Positions 11,557 to 21,830 of a stretch of DNA of 64,000 nt are shown here, in pieces. Position 1 is the first letter of the stretch. Each line of letters starts with the position of its first letter. This DNA is from Fulvia fulva. Its lineage: Eukaryota > Ascomycota > Dothideomycetes > Mycosphaerellales > Mycosphaerellaceae. A program made the position numbers and the translations under genes. The notes beneath the pieces are model-generated. The model had not been told where the DNA came from. It saw nothing but the letters and a program-made list of their open reading frames with translations, and ran no database searches. The stretch covers positions 3,720,001 through 3,784,000 of the forward strand of contig NC_063016.1 of assembly GCF_020509005.1 (NCBI RefSeq), written 5' to 3'.

Positions 11557-12383
11557 TTACAGCAGAAACTCCACCTCGCTTTCAATCTGTTTGCTGCTCT
11601 TCCCCAGCATCGCCTTGAAAGTGCCGTGTTCTACTTTCCACTTCTGCGCTACAGTGTCCCAGATGCTCACGTCGCGCCTCTGCAAAGTGAACTCAACAGG
11701 CTTGCTTTCACCAGGCTCCAGAAAGACTTTAGAGAACCCTCGCAGCTGCTTGACAGGACTCTTCGCACTCTCCGGGAAGCCCAGATACAGTTGAGCGACC
11801 TCAGCGCCGGCAACATCGCCACTGTTTGTGATCTCAGCAGTGAAAATGATGATATCGTCAAAGAGGTCGGCACGACCACCCTCGATGATAGGTCTGACTG
11901 CGTAGGTCGAGACATTGCTAGGCAAAGAGGCCATCCTGAGATCTCTGTATAAGAACGTGGTGTATGACAAGCCGTATCCAAACGGAAAGCGGGGCTCAAT
12001 ATCTGCTTGGTCAAAGGGGCGGTAGTCGATGTACAGACCTTCCGTGTAGTCACACTCGCAGCAGGGGCAGATCTCGCCATTGTAGTCGCTTTCGTTCTTG
12101 GCGATGGTGTAGACGAGTTTGCCTGAAGGGTTGACGTCGCCGAAGAGGACATCCATTAAGGAATTACCACTCTCCTGGCCCAGAGTGCCGGCATTGAGGA
12201 CATCCTGATGTTACATTAATATAGTGGCACGAAGGGAAGGCGCATACCACTTACCTGGACATTCGAGTGCTCAATCCACGCGTCTACAAGCCGGACGCCG
12301 GCATTGCTCATGATAACGATTGTGTTGTTGCAGAACGTTGCAACATCGTTGATCAGCTTGTCATCCACGGCATCTCGCAAAGA
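11557..12383 (-). pseudogene. GH3 beta-glucosidase, C-terminal fragment (5'-truncated)
   Basis: GH3 beta-glucosidases hydrolyse cellobiose and other beta-glucosides. The fragment has two exons, 12383-12255 and 12204-11557, joined by a 50-bp intron (GTAAGTGG...ACATCAG). Visible blocks are [58 protein letters not shown] and the fibronectin-III-like end (EVAQLYLGFPESAKSPVKQLRGF). This is about the last 258 residues of a family that usually has 750-850. Upstream of 12383 the frame meets a TGA. A CAG acceptor lies exactly at 12384-12386, but I find no GH3 sequence further upstream. The catalytic nucleophile domain is missing, so the protein cannot be an active glucosidase. Confidence 0.82.
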
Positions 12384-12921
12384 CTGAGCTCATGGAGTCG
12401 TGAATAGCCATGGGGATTCTTCTGTTGCCATACGATGCAATGGCCGGCCTTGTCAACTGCATCCTGTGGACAATACACGTTCGAAATGCACAGTAGCACG
12501 CCTTTGTCTGAATACCCCTCGTGTGAGCCCAAATACTCGTCGTGCTGTTAGCATAGTTCAGGATCTACAGTTTACTTGCGACTCGCCTATGTTGTGTCTC
12601 CGCAGCCTATTTATGTTGACCGCAGCAGGTTGTTAGCCATTCTGACGGACTTGATCACACCGGGTGCATGCTGGCAATGCGTGCCCCGAGTTGAGCAAGA
12701 TCGTGGCATGGGACTACTCGGGCGTCGCCAAAATGCATCGTGAGTTGCTAGTACTCGTTGAGCAAGAAGCCGATTCTGGCAGGCTACTCAGTCGAAGACC
12801 CTGAACTGCTGGACATGCCAACATCTGACCTTTGGAGAAGACTTCAAGGTGCAAAAAGAAAGCCCTAACAGCCTCGTACTGCTAGGGGTCTTTAAGGACA
12901 GCCCGGTCGCCCGGACGACTG
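12384..12921. other. Intergenic, no supported gene; expected GH3 5' half absent
   Basis: I looked here for the N-terminal (beta/alpha)8 barrel of the GH3 gene and did not find it in any minus-strand frame. The rest is unremarkable, apart from a short imperfect hairpin near 12863-12892. Confidence 0.4.
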
Positions 12922-13067
12922 CCCCCCGTATCGATTCGCACTCTCACTAAAGCACAGTCGGCCCCCGAGGGTCGACTTAGGATGTCGGATATCCTATTTT
13001 ATTTTGCTACTTTAGTGGGGTTAGACGTTGTTGAAATTCGGACGCCTAACCACTCCGCCATATGGGC
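12922..13067 (-). other. Degenerate tRNA-Leu(CAA)-like locus, possible tRNA pseudogene or tRNA-derived SINE
   Basis: On the minus strand the sequence begins GCCCATATGGCGGAGTGGTTA. It includes a perfect pol III A-box (TGGCGGAGTGG) and a D-arm that can pair (GCG/CGT). A TTCAAC segment then sits where the anticodon loop of tRNA-Leu(CAA) would be. About 95 nt later there is a B-box/T-loop-like GTGCGAATC, followed by TACGGGG, which could pair with CCC and TA of the acceptor start with mismatches at two positions. The extra length could be an intron plus variable arm. No intact anticodon stem is visible, so a functional tRNA is unlikely. Confidence 0.35.
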
Positions 13068-13310
13068 GAGCCAGGCTAGCGGATGAGTTGTGAGTAAGCA
13101 AGTGAAGAAGTTGTATGTATACGCTTGAGGGTGACCACTGGCTTGGCGGACTTGCGGGAAAGACCTCGACCGTTCTCTGCGAGTGACGAAGTCAGCAAAC
13201 GTGCAAGATGAATTTCTGCGGGCCTCGTAGACGCGCCACCACAGTGAGGTAACGCCACCTCACCTTCAGAACCTCAACGCAGCAGACTATCGTCCTGCCG
13301 CCCAGTCAAC

Positions 13311-14012
13311 ATGCGACTCGCAATGATACGACGGAGAGATGAGAAGGCCGCATCAGCCATTCCCGCTGTGTTCAACACCACCGAGCTTCTCGAAAAGATC
13401 CTCTTGCGAACCGACATGAAGACGCTTCTGCTCGCTCAGCGCGTCTGCCGCAAGTGGAAAGCAGTTATTGGAGCCAGCTCTACCATCCAGAAGAAGCTCT
13501 TCATGGTACCAGTGAGCAACATCGAGGAGGCCTTCCGCCTTGGCATACTCAGGCCACCTCCCTTCAACGCTCCGATCACACGACACGCGCCAAAGCGTCT
13601 TGGACTTCCGCACAGCTTCGAAGAAATCGATCTCCTGGGTCCGATGTTCGACTTCACCTGGCACTCTGGCAACTTCGACATTCTGCCAAATCCGATGCTC
13701 GACTTCACTTGGACCCTGGGTTACATCAATATAGATCAGAAGGCCATGCGCGGCAGCATCGGAAAGCGCATCAAGAGTAAGCTCATGACTGTGTTGAGAA
13801 ATCGGAGGCAGCGCATGTGCGAGCCGTCTTGGACCCGTATGCTGGCTACGCAGCCTCCACGTCGTGAGATAAGAGTCTTACATTACGACTTGTGGCCACT
13901 CCCGCAGACTGTACGGGTGGCTTTCTTCGAATGGGTGCCAGTCATGTGGGGCAACGGAATTGCCGTCGAAGATGCGGTGATTGAGGGCCTTCACAGATTC
14001 AGGGATAGATGA
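13311..14012 (+). CDS. F-box protein
   Basis: This is an intronless 233-residue protein. Residues about 18-63 form an F-box: VFNTTELLEKILLRTDMKTL, then LLAQRVCRKWKAVI and SSTIQKKLF. This is the pattern of the large dothideomycete F-box family, in which the F-box sits at the N-terminus and recruits Skp1 of an SCF ubiquitin ligase. The remainder, the presumed substrate-binding part, has no repeats such as LRR or WD40. It does contain a short internal duplication: PMFDFTW and PMLDFTW, about 20 residues apart. An in-frame ATG at 13323 is an alternative start. The substrate is unknown. Confidence 0.8.
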   Translation: MRLAMIRRRDEKAASAIPAVFNTTELLEKILLRTDMKTLLLAQRVCRKWKAVIGASSTIQKKLFMVPVSNIEEAFRLGILRPPPFNAPITRHAPKRLGLPHSFEEIDLLGPMFDFTWHSGNFDILPNPMLDFTWTLGYINIDQKAMRGSIGKRIKSKLMTVLRNRRQRMCEPSWTRMLATQPPRREIRVLHYDLWPLPQTVRVAFFEWVPVMWGNGIAVEDAVIEGLHRFRDR

Positions 14013-15015
14013 GTCGGTCGTGGAGAGTGGTCGCTTGTTCAAAGGGAAGGGACAGACAGCGCGACGCGTATTGGCCATCGGCTCAGGCTCGCCGTATGGA
14101 TGGCGGAGTGGACTGGAAGATTGGCGCAGTGAGTGGATCGGGGTGGCAGAGGATCTGTGAGAGGATACGCATTGGCACCTGGTCATGGCATCAAAAGTCT
14201 GTTGAGTGGGGTCCGTTCAGGTGGTAAGTTGGAGTATCTGGTGATGGACCTAGCCTTCAGTGCCGATCAGCTCGCAGCAGATAGAGCCCGACTTATCATG
14301 TTTGCTTCAGTATATGCTACATGCTCGTCACAAGACATATCGTCCGGTCCTCCGTGTGCATTCAGATCAGAGACCATCTATTTCCACGGCGCCTTCTGTG
14401 GAGAGAGAGCTCCCAGTGGCCGGGAGATGCGGCGAGCATCTTTTCAAGATGCTTGTGGCATTGCATGTGAGGCAGATAATGGCTGTTGTGAAGCTTCGCG
14501 GACGTGAAGTGAAAGCTATGGACAGGGCGGAAACCTTAGTTCTATCGAATGCCGAAATTAAGGCACGCAATATGCACTTCTTTGTCTATCTATCGCATTC
14601 TTCCAGTATATAAGCTATAGATAGGCTTATAAGATAGGTGTATAGTATTGGTTTTATCTATATAGTTTTGTATATTACGTACTATCTTAGGAGTAGTATA
14701 TATCGAGATATTCTATCGTAAGCAAGATTTAGAGGGAGTTTTAGTTAAACATTACGGCAGCTAACTAGCTCCAACTAACCTTAGGCGGATTTTATTTAGC
14801 GAGTGCACGTCAAGGGTCAAGATTGATTAGTGCACGTAATGGGGAAGACTTCTACTCAGCAGCACATCCCACCAGGATCATCTCAGGTGGGACATCTTCT
14901 AGAATACCACAGAAATCAGAACATCTTTCAGCGCATCTGTCCACCTGGATCACTTGACACACTCGCAAGACCTCCAGTATAGCATAGACCGCTGCTCACA
15001 ACTCTCACTGCCAAA
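14013..15015. other. Intergenic with a short RIP-like AT-rich remnant
   Basis: No gene is supported. From about 14590 to 14800 the sequence becomes TpA-rich and almost free of CpA/TpG, like the repeat compartment. This suggests a short degraded repeat inside the gene island. The family cannot be identified. The Aha1 promoter presumably lies in the last 150 bp. Confidence 0.5.
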
Positions 15016-16125
15016 ATGGTGCTTCACAACCCTAACAACTGGCATTGGGTCAACAAAGATGTTTCGGCATGGACCAAGGACTACCTCGATGAGCATCTGG
15101 TTGGACTGAAAGCGGAAAATGGCCCAATCAACGCTCAAGTCAGCAAGTTGCTCAGCATGGACGGCGATGTGGACGTGTCACAACGGAAAGGCAAAGTCAT
15201 CACCATTTTCGACGTGCGGCTACAGCTTGAGTGGACCGGCAGTATACCTCTGAAGGAGAAGGTCAAGGAGAGCGACGGAGAGGATGCGCCAGAGATTGAG
15301 AAGGAGGTGCAGAAAGATGTGTCGGGAACAATCACAATACCAGAGGTTGCACACGATACGGAGGAGGACGAGTACGTGGTGAGTCAAGTGCATCAATGCC
15401 AGCACTGGCTAGACATCTGCTAACAGAGCCTGCAGTTCGAAGTAGAGCTTTACTCCTCCTCCCTCGACAAAGAACCTGCCAAGGATCTTGTTCGCAAGGA
15501 CATCACGCCCCAACTTCGTGCCGCACTGCAGAAGCTCGCTCCAGCTCTGATCACAGAACACGGTAAAGACATCCAGCACGCCCCCGGCTCCAACCCATCC
15601 AGTGGCTTCCCCGCCGTACGGACTCTTCAATCGTCTTCCGTCAACAAAGACAAATCCTCCAACTCCTCAGCAACTACCACTTCCAATGGCTCCTCCACCG
15701 GACCCAAAGTCAACACAACCACCCTCTCCGACCAGCAAGAGTTCCGCACGACCGCCTCAGAAGCCTACCAAGTCTTCATCGACCCTCAGCGCATCGCAGC
15801 CTTCACGCGCGCCCCGCCCAAGCTCTTCGAAGGTTCCACTCCCGGCAGCAAATTCGAGCTCTTTGGTGGAAACGTTCAGGGCGAGTACGTCAAGCTAGAA
15901 GAGCCAACATACATTGAGCAGAAGTGGCGATTGGCACAGTGGCCGGCGGGACACTTCAGCACGTTGAAGATAAAGTTTGAGCAGAACGATGTGGATGCTG
16001 TGACGGTCATGAGAGTGGACTGGGAGGGCGTGCCGATCGGGCAGGAGGAGCCTACGAAGAGAAATTGGGAGCAGTACTATGTTAGGAGTATTAAGCAAAC
16101 TTTTGGGTTCGGAACCATCTTATAG
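15016..16125 (+). CDS. AHA1: Aha1-type activator of Hsp90 ATPase
   Basis: Aha1 binds the Hsp90 middle domain and stimulates its ATPase. Exon 1 is 15016-15378, the intron is 15379-15435 (GTGAGT...CTGCAG, 57 bp), and exon 2 runs to TAG at 16123-16125, giving 350 residues. The N-terminus carries the family motif NPNNWHWVNKDVSAWTKDYL, and the N domain continues through VITIFDVRLQLEWTG. A Ser/Thr/Lys-rich linker follows. Then comes the START-like C-terminal AHSA1 domain: ASEAYQVFIDPQRIAAFTRA, GNVQGEYVKLEEPTYIEQKW and the ending YYVRSIKQTFGFG. Length and domain order match fungal Aha1. The gene looks intact. Confidence 0.95.
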
Positions 16126-16833
16126 GTGGAACGTATCCCAAATGGTGCGATGATGTGGATGAGTAGCTGGAACACAATCGCATAGCCGCAAATGCTCAAT
16201 CGGCATGTGGAAACAGTAGAGGTAGAAGTCGTGGCTGAAATCGACGAAAGAAATGAAAACCATACCCATCGAGACTCCTTGAAATCTGCCAAGGCCAGGA
16301 CACCCTAGAATTGTAGTATATGGGGGCTCTTCAACACAGTGATACCTGGTCGTACTCAAGAAAGCGCGATTGGCCGAACATCAGTCCTTTCTTAGAGCTA
16401 GGCTAAATGATCGATGGGTTTCGACTAGCTCTTTGCTCTATTGTACATTCCTTCTTGCCCATATGTACAATGTGGTCGAATGCAGTCATTTACTCTGCGC
16501 GCTCTCGGAACGCAAGGCAGCGAGAAAGCGAGGTCTCGTTCAGGCGAGTGTGCCTGGCATCATTGCCCCCTGCTGGCACTGGTTGGTAGTCTGGCAACAG
16601 ACCTAGCTCATGCCGCTGAATCTGCTTTGCTCGTGCTCCTGGCTCGCCGTCTCATCTAGGCGTGCAGCAAGCTACACTTGCAATGCCTGGGTACCCTGTG
16701 GTGCCAGCTCTTGCCCTTCGAGGTTCAACGTCGCCAAGCAACGCGCCTTCATCTGCTCTTTATTCATCTTTTCTTTGCCCATTCAATGGCGCCCTCGCAT
16801 CGTTCTGATCTATCGCCGACCTCGGCTTGATCC
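16126..16833. other. Intergenic, convergent 3' ends of Aha1 and Mrp10
   Basis: The region holds the two convergent 3' ends. No other gene or repeat was recognised. Confidence 0.45.
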
Positions 16834-17269
16834 TCACTTCCTCTTGTGCGGCCCAATGATTTGTGGATAAAATCTCGATAGGTGGTGGTTTATCGTTGAC
16901 TTCTTCGCTTGTGTCGCTTTCTGTTGCACCTATTAGCTCATGATCGTCCAAGGCTGCCTCTCCTCCACCCAGCACTAATCGCTCTACTTCTACTGCCAAT
17001 ACCCCATCGTTCAAAGAGCTCGCCTCACTCGCTTGACTTACCCTCTCATCCATGCACTTCCTCAGCTGCATCTCCAAAACCTGACATCCAGCCGCTGAGT
17101 ATCCTGATGAAGCCCAACATCCCAACATAGAGCCCATCACTCCAATGCATGGGTTGGCATCCGCGCGATCTGGTTTGCGGATTCGAAGTTTGGGAAGAGG
17201 CGGGAGGTTAGATTGCGCGGTTTGGAGAGTGCGAAAGCTAGATGATGCGTTCGATTTGCCGGGTGCCAT
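16834..17269 (-). CDS. MRP10: Mitochondrial small-subunit ribosomal protein Mrp10 (CHCH, twin CX9C)
   Basis: Mrp10 is a small CHCH protein of the mitoribosomal small subunit imported by the Mia40 pathway. Exon 1 is 17269-17042. It encodes LPPLPKLRIRKPDRADANPC and both CX9C pairs (CIGVMGSMLGC and CQVLEMQLRKC). A clear donor GTAAGT follows at 17041. The 121-bp intron 16921-17041 ends ..CAACAG, and exon 2 (16920-16834) encodes a tail containing INHHLSRFYPQIIGPHKRK then TGA. The result is 104 residues, the usual size, with the conserved Mrp10 ending. Unspliced, the first exon frame would run on to about 16760 with unrelated sequence, so an annotation without the intron would be wrong. The start at 17269 (MAPGK) is the family start. 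Confidence 0.9.
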
Positions 17270-17577
17270 GGTCGGTGTTGTGGTGAGCACGCGAGAAGGG
17301 AGGTCGATGGATGAATGCTGATGGGGTGATGGTGGTGGTGGTGCGGCGGTGCGGAGCGGAGAAGAAAGATATGGGACGGGGATACTTCGTGGATATCGCG
17401 GTTCTCTACATCTGACATGCGCGACTGCGATTCAGGAACTGACATCAACACCAACCTAGAATGCTTTGCGAGGCACCGCATTTCATTCAGATCTCAATGC
17501 GCCTTGATATTGGAGTGCAGCGGCGTCGCGCCACGCACATTTAGCCGCGTCTCCAAGCGGTCGCATACATCCCCAGC

Positions 17578-18724
17578 TTAATACCTCTCTACAGTACCCT
17601 TCATACAGCTCGTCCCATCATTACTAACAACCTCAATCGGCACCTCACTCTGATCGATCGTATCCTTCTCGATCAAGATCCTGTACCCTTCCCCAACATA
17701 CACCGGGCTCGTAGCACGGTACTTCAAGCTCTTCGGAAGCAGAATCTCCTTTCCAGCAATACCGGCATACTCGTCTCTCCATAGGTCTAGCATGCCAAGC
17801 ATGTTCAGCGGCCCATGCACGACAGTGTCCCGGTGGCCTTCAACATCAACGCTCCAAGGCTTGTCGTAATGGATGCGATGCGCATTGAACGTCAACGCGC
17901 TGAAACGGAACAGCGTTGGCGGGTCTCTGTTGAAATGTCTCACCAGCTTTCCTCCGTCTACTCGCTTGAGCTCGTCCAAGGTCGACTCTGGTGGCTTCTG
18001 TGGGCTTTTGGCCCTCTTGCTGGGATCAAGGGCTTCGCGAAAGACCCAGTTGCGGTTGTCAGTAACGCAGAGGTTGTCCTTTGAGTCGAGGAATTCTTTC
18101 ACAACACCAACGACGAGCATGGCTTCGCCGGTCTTCTTGATGGTCTTGACTTCGCAGGATTTGACTTTGGTCACTTCTGTTGCGATGTCGCCGACCTTTA
18201 GGTAGGACTGGCTTGATGCGCTGGGATCTGCGCCCGGCCAGTGGATTGAGCCGCCTGCCCACATCCGACGGGTGAAAGGTGCTTCCTACTCATCATCAGA
18301 ACCAATATCGTGATCAGACTCGACTGCATAAGCTCACTGGATTATATGATGTATCGGTTCCATCGATGCCAAGGGCGCCTGGTAGCTGAGTCGGCGTGAA
18401 GTAAGCATTATGGTAGCCAGCCGGCAGTGGCGTTCCTGCAGCAGGTTCGTTCTGCTCGAGTGATTCTGATCCTGGCCATAGCTTCGTGCGATCCGATGTT
18501 AAAGAGAACAGACGAAGTTGATTGGCATCGAGCAATTGCTTCCGGACGAACTCCTTGCCATGGGCGAACTTGGATAAGAACGCCTCGGCTATTGCTTCTG
18601 GCTTCTTCTGCTGGAGTGAAGTAGTGGCATGGAATGTCCTCGCGTCTGAGAGTACAGACGACCGTACTGGAAAGGCTGATCGTTGACCAGCTCTGACGGC
18701 CGCTGACAGTACAGTCCTCGTCAT
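17578..18724 (-). CDS. HTD2: Mitochondrial hydroxyacyl-thioester dehydratase type 2 (Htd2-like)
   Basis: Htd2 catalyses the 3-hydroxyacyl dehydration step of mitochondrial type II fatty-acid synthesis, which supplies lipoate precursors. Exon 1 is 18724-18338 and exon 2 is 18285-17578. The intron 18286-18337 is 52 bp (GTGAGC...GAGTAG), and the total is 364 residues. The N-terminus is Arg/Ser-rich (MTRTVLSAAVRAGQR), as expected for a mitochondrial presequence. Family blocks are LLDANQLRLFSLT, LPAGYHNAYFTP, GTDTSYNP, FTRRMWAGGSIHW, the hot-dog segment FSALTFNAHRIHYDKPW and HGPLNMLGMLDLW. It lies tail-to-head with Mrp10, another mitochondrial gene, on the same strand. An upstream GTG-initiated extension was not used. 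Confidence 0.88.
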
Positions 18725-19289
18725 GTTGTAGTTGCTTCTGCTACCCACCAGCTATCGTCAGATATGGATATCTTCCCGGCCTTCTGCACTGAGTGTTGAA
18801 TTCGTCCTGCCAGCCGTTTCAAGCTGGGACCAACACTTTATGTTCTTGTGCTGAAGGCCAGAGAAGATAACCAGGAAGACGTGACATAAATGAGATCGAA
18901 GGGAGCACAATCAGGGTTGCAGATCGCTTAGCTCGCTCCTCACCTTATAGCCGGCTCGCCAGCCTTATAGCCGGGCAGTGCACCAATGTGGATCAATCTT
19001 GTCACATTTGATCATCCACGACGCACGAGGAACTGCTCATTATGGGCACGAAGTATAGTCCGGATCGCACGCTGAAGGGCAGATCGCATAATTGTGATCA
19101 CGGAGAGAGGAGAAGAAAGGCCGGAGTCTGCATCGAGCTTTCTCATGGGCCATGGCGGGTCTCACGAAGCGGCCGACCCCAGAGCCGCTCCCGCAGACCC
19201 ACCACGACTTCTTTGCATGTGAACATCGTCTTCGCACTTTGACTTCCATTGCGACGACCAACACACCGACATCGTACGCTGTCGCCATC
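18725..19289. promoter_or_regulatory. Divergent intergenic region, Htd2-like / Ctk3
   Basis: This 565-bp head-to-head interval must hold both promoters. A direct repeat CCTTATAGCCGG occurs twice near 18943-18975. An ATG at 19152, in frame with Ctk3, lies here and could add 46 residues, but those residues do not match the family. No protein or RNA is supported. Confidence 0.4.
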
Positions 19290-20045
19290 ATGGCCGACCC
19301 CTTCGAAGTGCGCATGCGCTTCACATCTCAGCTCCAGCACCTCAACGCCAGCACCTCGTCCGCCCTCAAAGCCGCCAACTACGCCCTTCGCTACCACGAA
19401 TTCAGCGACGACCTCCACTCTTGCATACTCGAACAGCTCGAGCGCAACAACATGAACAACCGCGCGAACATAATGTACTTCTTGCCTGCACTCTGTGACA
19501 CCGCAAAATCCCAAGGCGACCTTCAATACGTGCGCATGATGGAGCGGGACATTTTGCGAATCATTGATCTCGTTGCGCCGGATGATGGAAGCGGCGCGGC
19601 GAACGTGAAAGTCGTGAGGAAGGTGCTGCAGCAGTTGCAAGGAAAGAGCTTTTTGCAGCCGCAGACCGTGACGGAGCTGGAGGAGTGCATTGCGGGGAGG
19701 GACAACGTACCCGGCGGACAGTCAAGTCCGACAAAAGATGCAGCTATGCCGGATGCTGTGAGGAAAACGCCAATCTCGGCTGGCCGAGACTCGGGAATGT
19801 TCTACAATACGGGTGTCAGACTTGATAAGAGACAGATCGAGCAGCGCATTGAGGAGGATCGGGAGCGCCACAAGAGGGCTAGGGAGGGCATGTGGGCAGT
19901 GCAGCAGAATGATCAGAACTTGGCGCAAGATGTGGAGTTCGAGAGGACGTTTGATGCTGGGAGTGACGTGGATACGGACGATTATCGAGAGGCTAAGGAG
20001 GAGGCGGAGGAGAGGAGGAAGCATTTGGAGTTTGATGATTATTGA
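19290..20045 (+). CDS. CTK3: CTD kinase subunit gamma (Ctk3-like)
   Basis: Ctk3 is the third subunit of the CTDK-I kinase (Ctk1-Ctk2-Ctk3), which phosphorylates Ser2 of the RNA polymerase II CTD. The protein is intronless and 251 residues long. The N-terminal CID-like helical domain is clear: MADPFEVRMRFTSQLQHLN, ALRYHEFSDDLHSCILEQLE and NRANIMYFLPALCD. After a linker there is the conserved C-terminal helix RLDKRQIEQRIEEDRERHKR and an acidic tail ending HLEFDDY. I chose the ATG at 19290 because family members start exactly MADPFEVRMRF. The in-frame ATG at 19152 would add sequence with no family match. Confidence 0.9.
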   Translation: MADPFEVRMRFTSQLQHLNASTSSALKAANYALRYHEFSDDLHSCILEQLERNNMNNRANIMYFLPALCDTAKSQGDLQYVRMMERDILRIIDLVAPDDGSGAANVKVVRKVLQQLQGKSFLQPQTVTELEECIAGRDNVPGGQSSPTKDAAMPDAVRKTPISAGRDSGMFYNTGVRLDKRQIEQRIEEDRERHKRAREGMWAVQQNDQNLAQDVEFERTFDAGSDVDTDDYREAKEEAEERRKHLEFDDY

Positions 20046-20112
20046 GCCTCACTTGGAGCATGAGCTGCAATTTAGCGAGGCGTTGGTGGGGCGTTGAAAG
20101 TATGAGGATATC

Positions 20113-21373
20113 ATGCTTGAAAGCTATGAGACGGTCGACTTCAAGACTATTCAACAGCACACTCGAACATCACTTGATTGCAACATGTTCCGATTCCCTT
20201 CTCCGGCTCACAACAACACCGACCACCAACATCATCGCAGCTCACCACCACAAGTGACCAACTCCTCACGAGTCAACACCGAGACGCCGACTATGAAGTG
20301 CGAAAGCGAAGAGCCGTCCTCGTCCACGGCAGACCAAAACGATTTTCCACTCCCAAATTCGTTTTCGTGCTCACAAAGAAAATCACACCAGCGCACCAAA
20401 GCCATGTGGGACGCTGCTGTCTCCGCGATAAACGCCTATCTACAAACTGATGAGGACTATGTTACCAGTGAGGAAAAGAAGGCATTTTCATCCACAATCG
20501 AACAGCTGCGAATTTCAGCTGAGCGACTGGTCTCCACGCTTCAGCAGCCCCTATCGCCCACGCACGGCCACACAGATGAGAATCTGGACCAGTCAAGAGA
20601 GATAGAGAAGCCAGGCCACGAAGAGAGCGTATCCGAAGAGCGGATGGTGGATCTGGAGTGGGCACTCGAACAGGAAAGACGCAAGCGCAAACACCTTCAA
20701 GAGGACTTCGAGACCTTCCGAAGTAACATGGCAAATGTTCTGACTGAGCATGCTCAGGACATTGCCGAGCTCAGATCCTCCCTTGTGCCACAGAAAAGGA
20801 AGGCAGTCTCAAGTCGTACAGTATCTGCGGCGTACACCGCAGTGGAGTCCACTGACCTTGACACTGCGAACCCAGAGCCGCATCGCCTCAAAAGACTCAA
20901 TATAGAGGGCCTCAATCTGGACTCCTTCTCCTGGGACCTGACACTGGACCGTACCCAGCTCATTGATCCCGCTGACGGCTTTGTGTATCTGCTTCCAGAT
21001 GTAAGGACTACCTGCTCTGACTACTAACACGCTACTGACACTCCCATCCCAGTACCCGGACCTCAAAGCGATGGTCCTGAACACTGTCAAGAATCTTGCC
21101 CCGAAACCCCTGTCAAACCGTGCAAGCAGCCACAAAGGCTTGTGGCAATGCTTAGGCACACGAGTCAAAGGGGACGGCGGTGTCAACAGAGGCACTTACG
21201 TTCCACCCAAGGAGGCTTGCGTCAAGTGTGCTACTGCGAGACGGTTCTGTATCATGTTCAACATTGGCACTGCGCCGGTCAATGCTGAGACGTGGTTGCT
21301 GCCGTTGCCTGGGGTGTTGAGGGGAGATTGCGGACTCGGGGAGGAAGGGTACTTTAGGATGGTTGCGGCGTGA
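20113..21373 (+). CDS. Coiled-coil protein of unknown function with a C-terminal Cys motif
   Basis: I do not recognise this protein. Exon 1 is 20113-21000, the intron is 21001-21052 (GTAAGG, branch CTAAC, ..CCCAG; 52 bp) and exon 2 ends with TGA at 21371-21373, for 402 residues. Residues about 1-90 are polar and low-complexity. Residues about 180-230 form a Glu/Arg/Lys-rich coiled coil (EWALEQERRKRKHLQEDFE). The second exon encodes a globular-looking end with GLWQCLGTRVKG and ACVKCATARRFC, a CX2CX6C arrangement that might bind zinc or be structural. Other in-frame starts are 20185 and 20293. A DNA- or RNA-associated role is possible but not shown. It lies just downstream of Ctk3 on the same strand. 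Confidence 0.65.
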
Positions 21374-21830
21374 GCGGGATGGGATACGAGAAGCTCAAGA
21401 AGGTGCTGAGAAGAGACAAAAGTACTGACTATCATCACTATACCATACCACCGAGTACAACTGCGCTGCTCTCCTACTTCCTAGCATTTGCCAGCAGTGA
21501 AGCACTCGGCCCCACATCTGCCGGTTCCGAGGTGGAGGAAGCTTCCCGTCACCAGGCTGGAAAAGAACGTCACACTGCGCGACCGCAGAGCTGACGACCA
21601 CTAAGCCACCTGGGCACCGTGCACGGCAGTAACGTAGCATGCAGTGCTGTGAGGTTCGCTGACCGCTGCTGTTCGCAAAGGCGCAGCGCCTGTTCATCTT
21701 CTGCGGCCTGCTCCACCGTTCCCGCCTACCTTCACCTCCTCACTTGACTGCACATTCCATTCCGCGCACCTGCTTTACTTCACGCGCTTTGCCACTACAA
21801 GAACTGATCATCATACAGTCGTGCAGCATC

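Noticed and set aside
14133..14613. Overlapping plus-strand frames after the F-box gene
   Set aside because: They lack motifs, splice signals and consistent codon use, and run into a RIP-like remnant.
19152..19289. Upstream in-frame start for Ctk3
   Set aside because: It would add 46 residues without family similarity; known Ctk3 proteins start at MADPFEVRM. It may still be a minor form.
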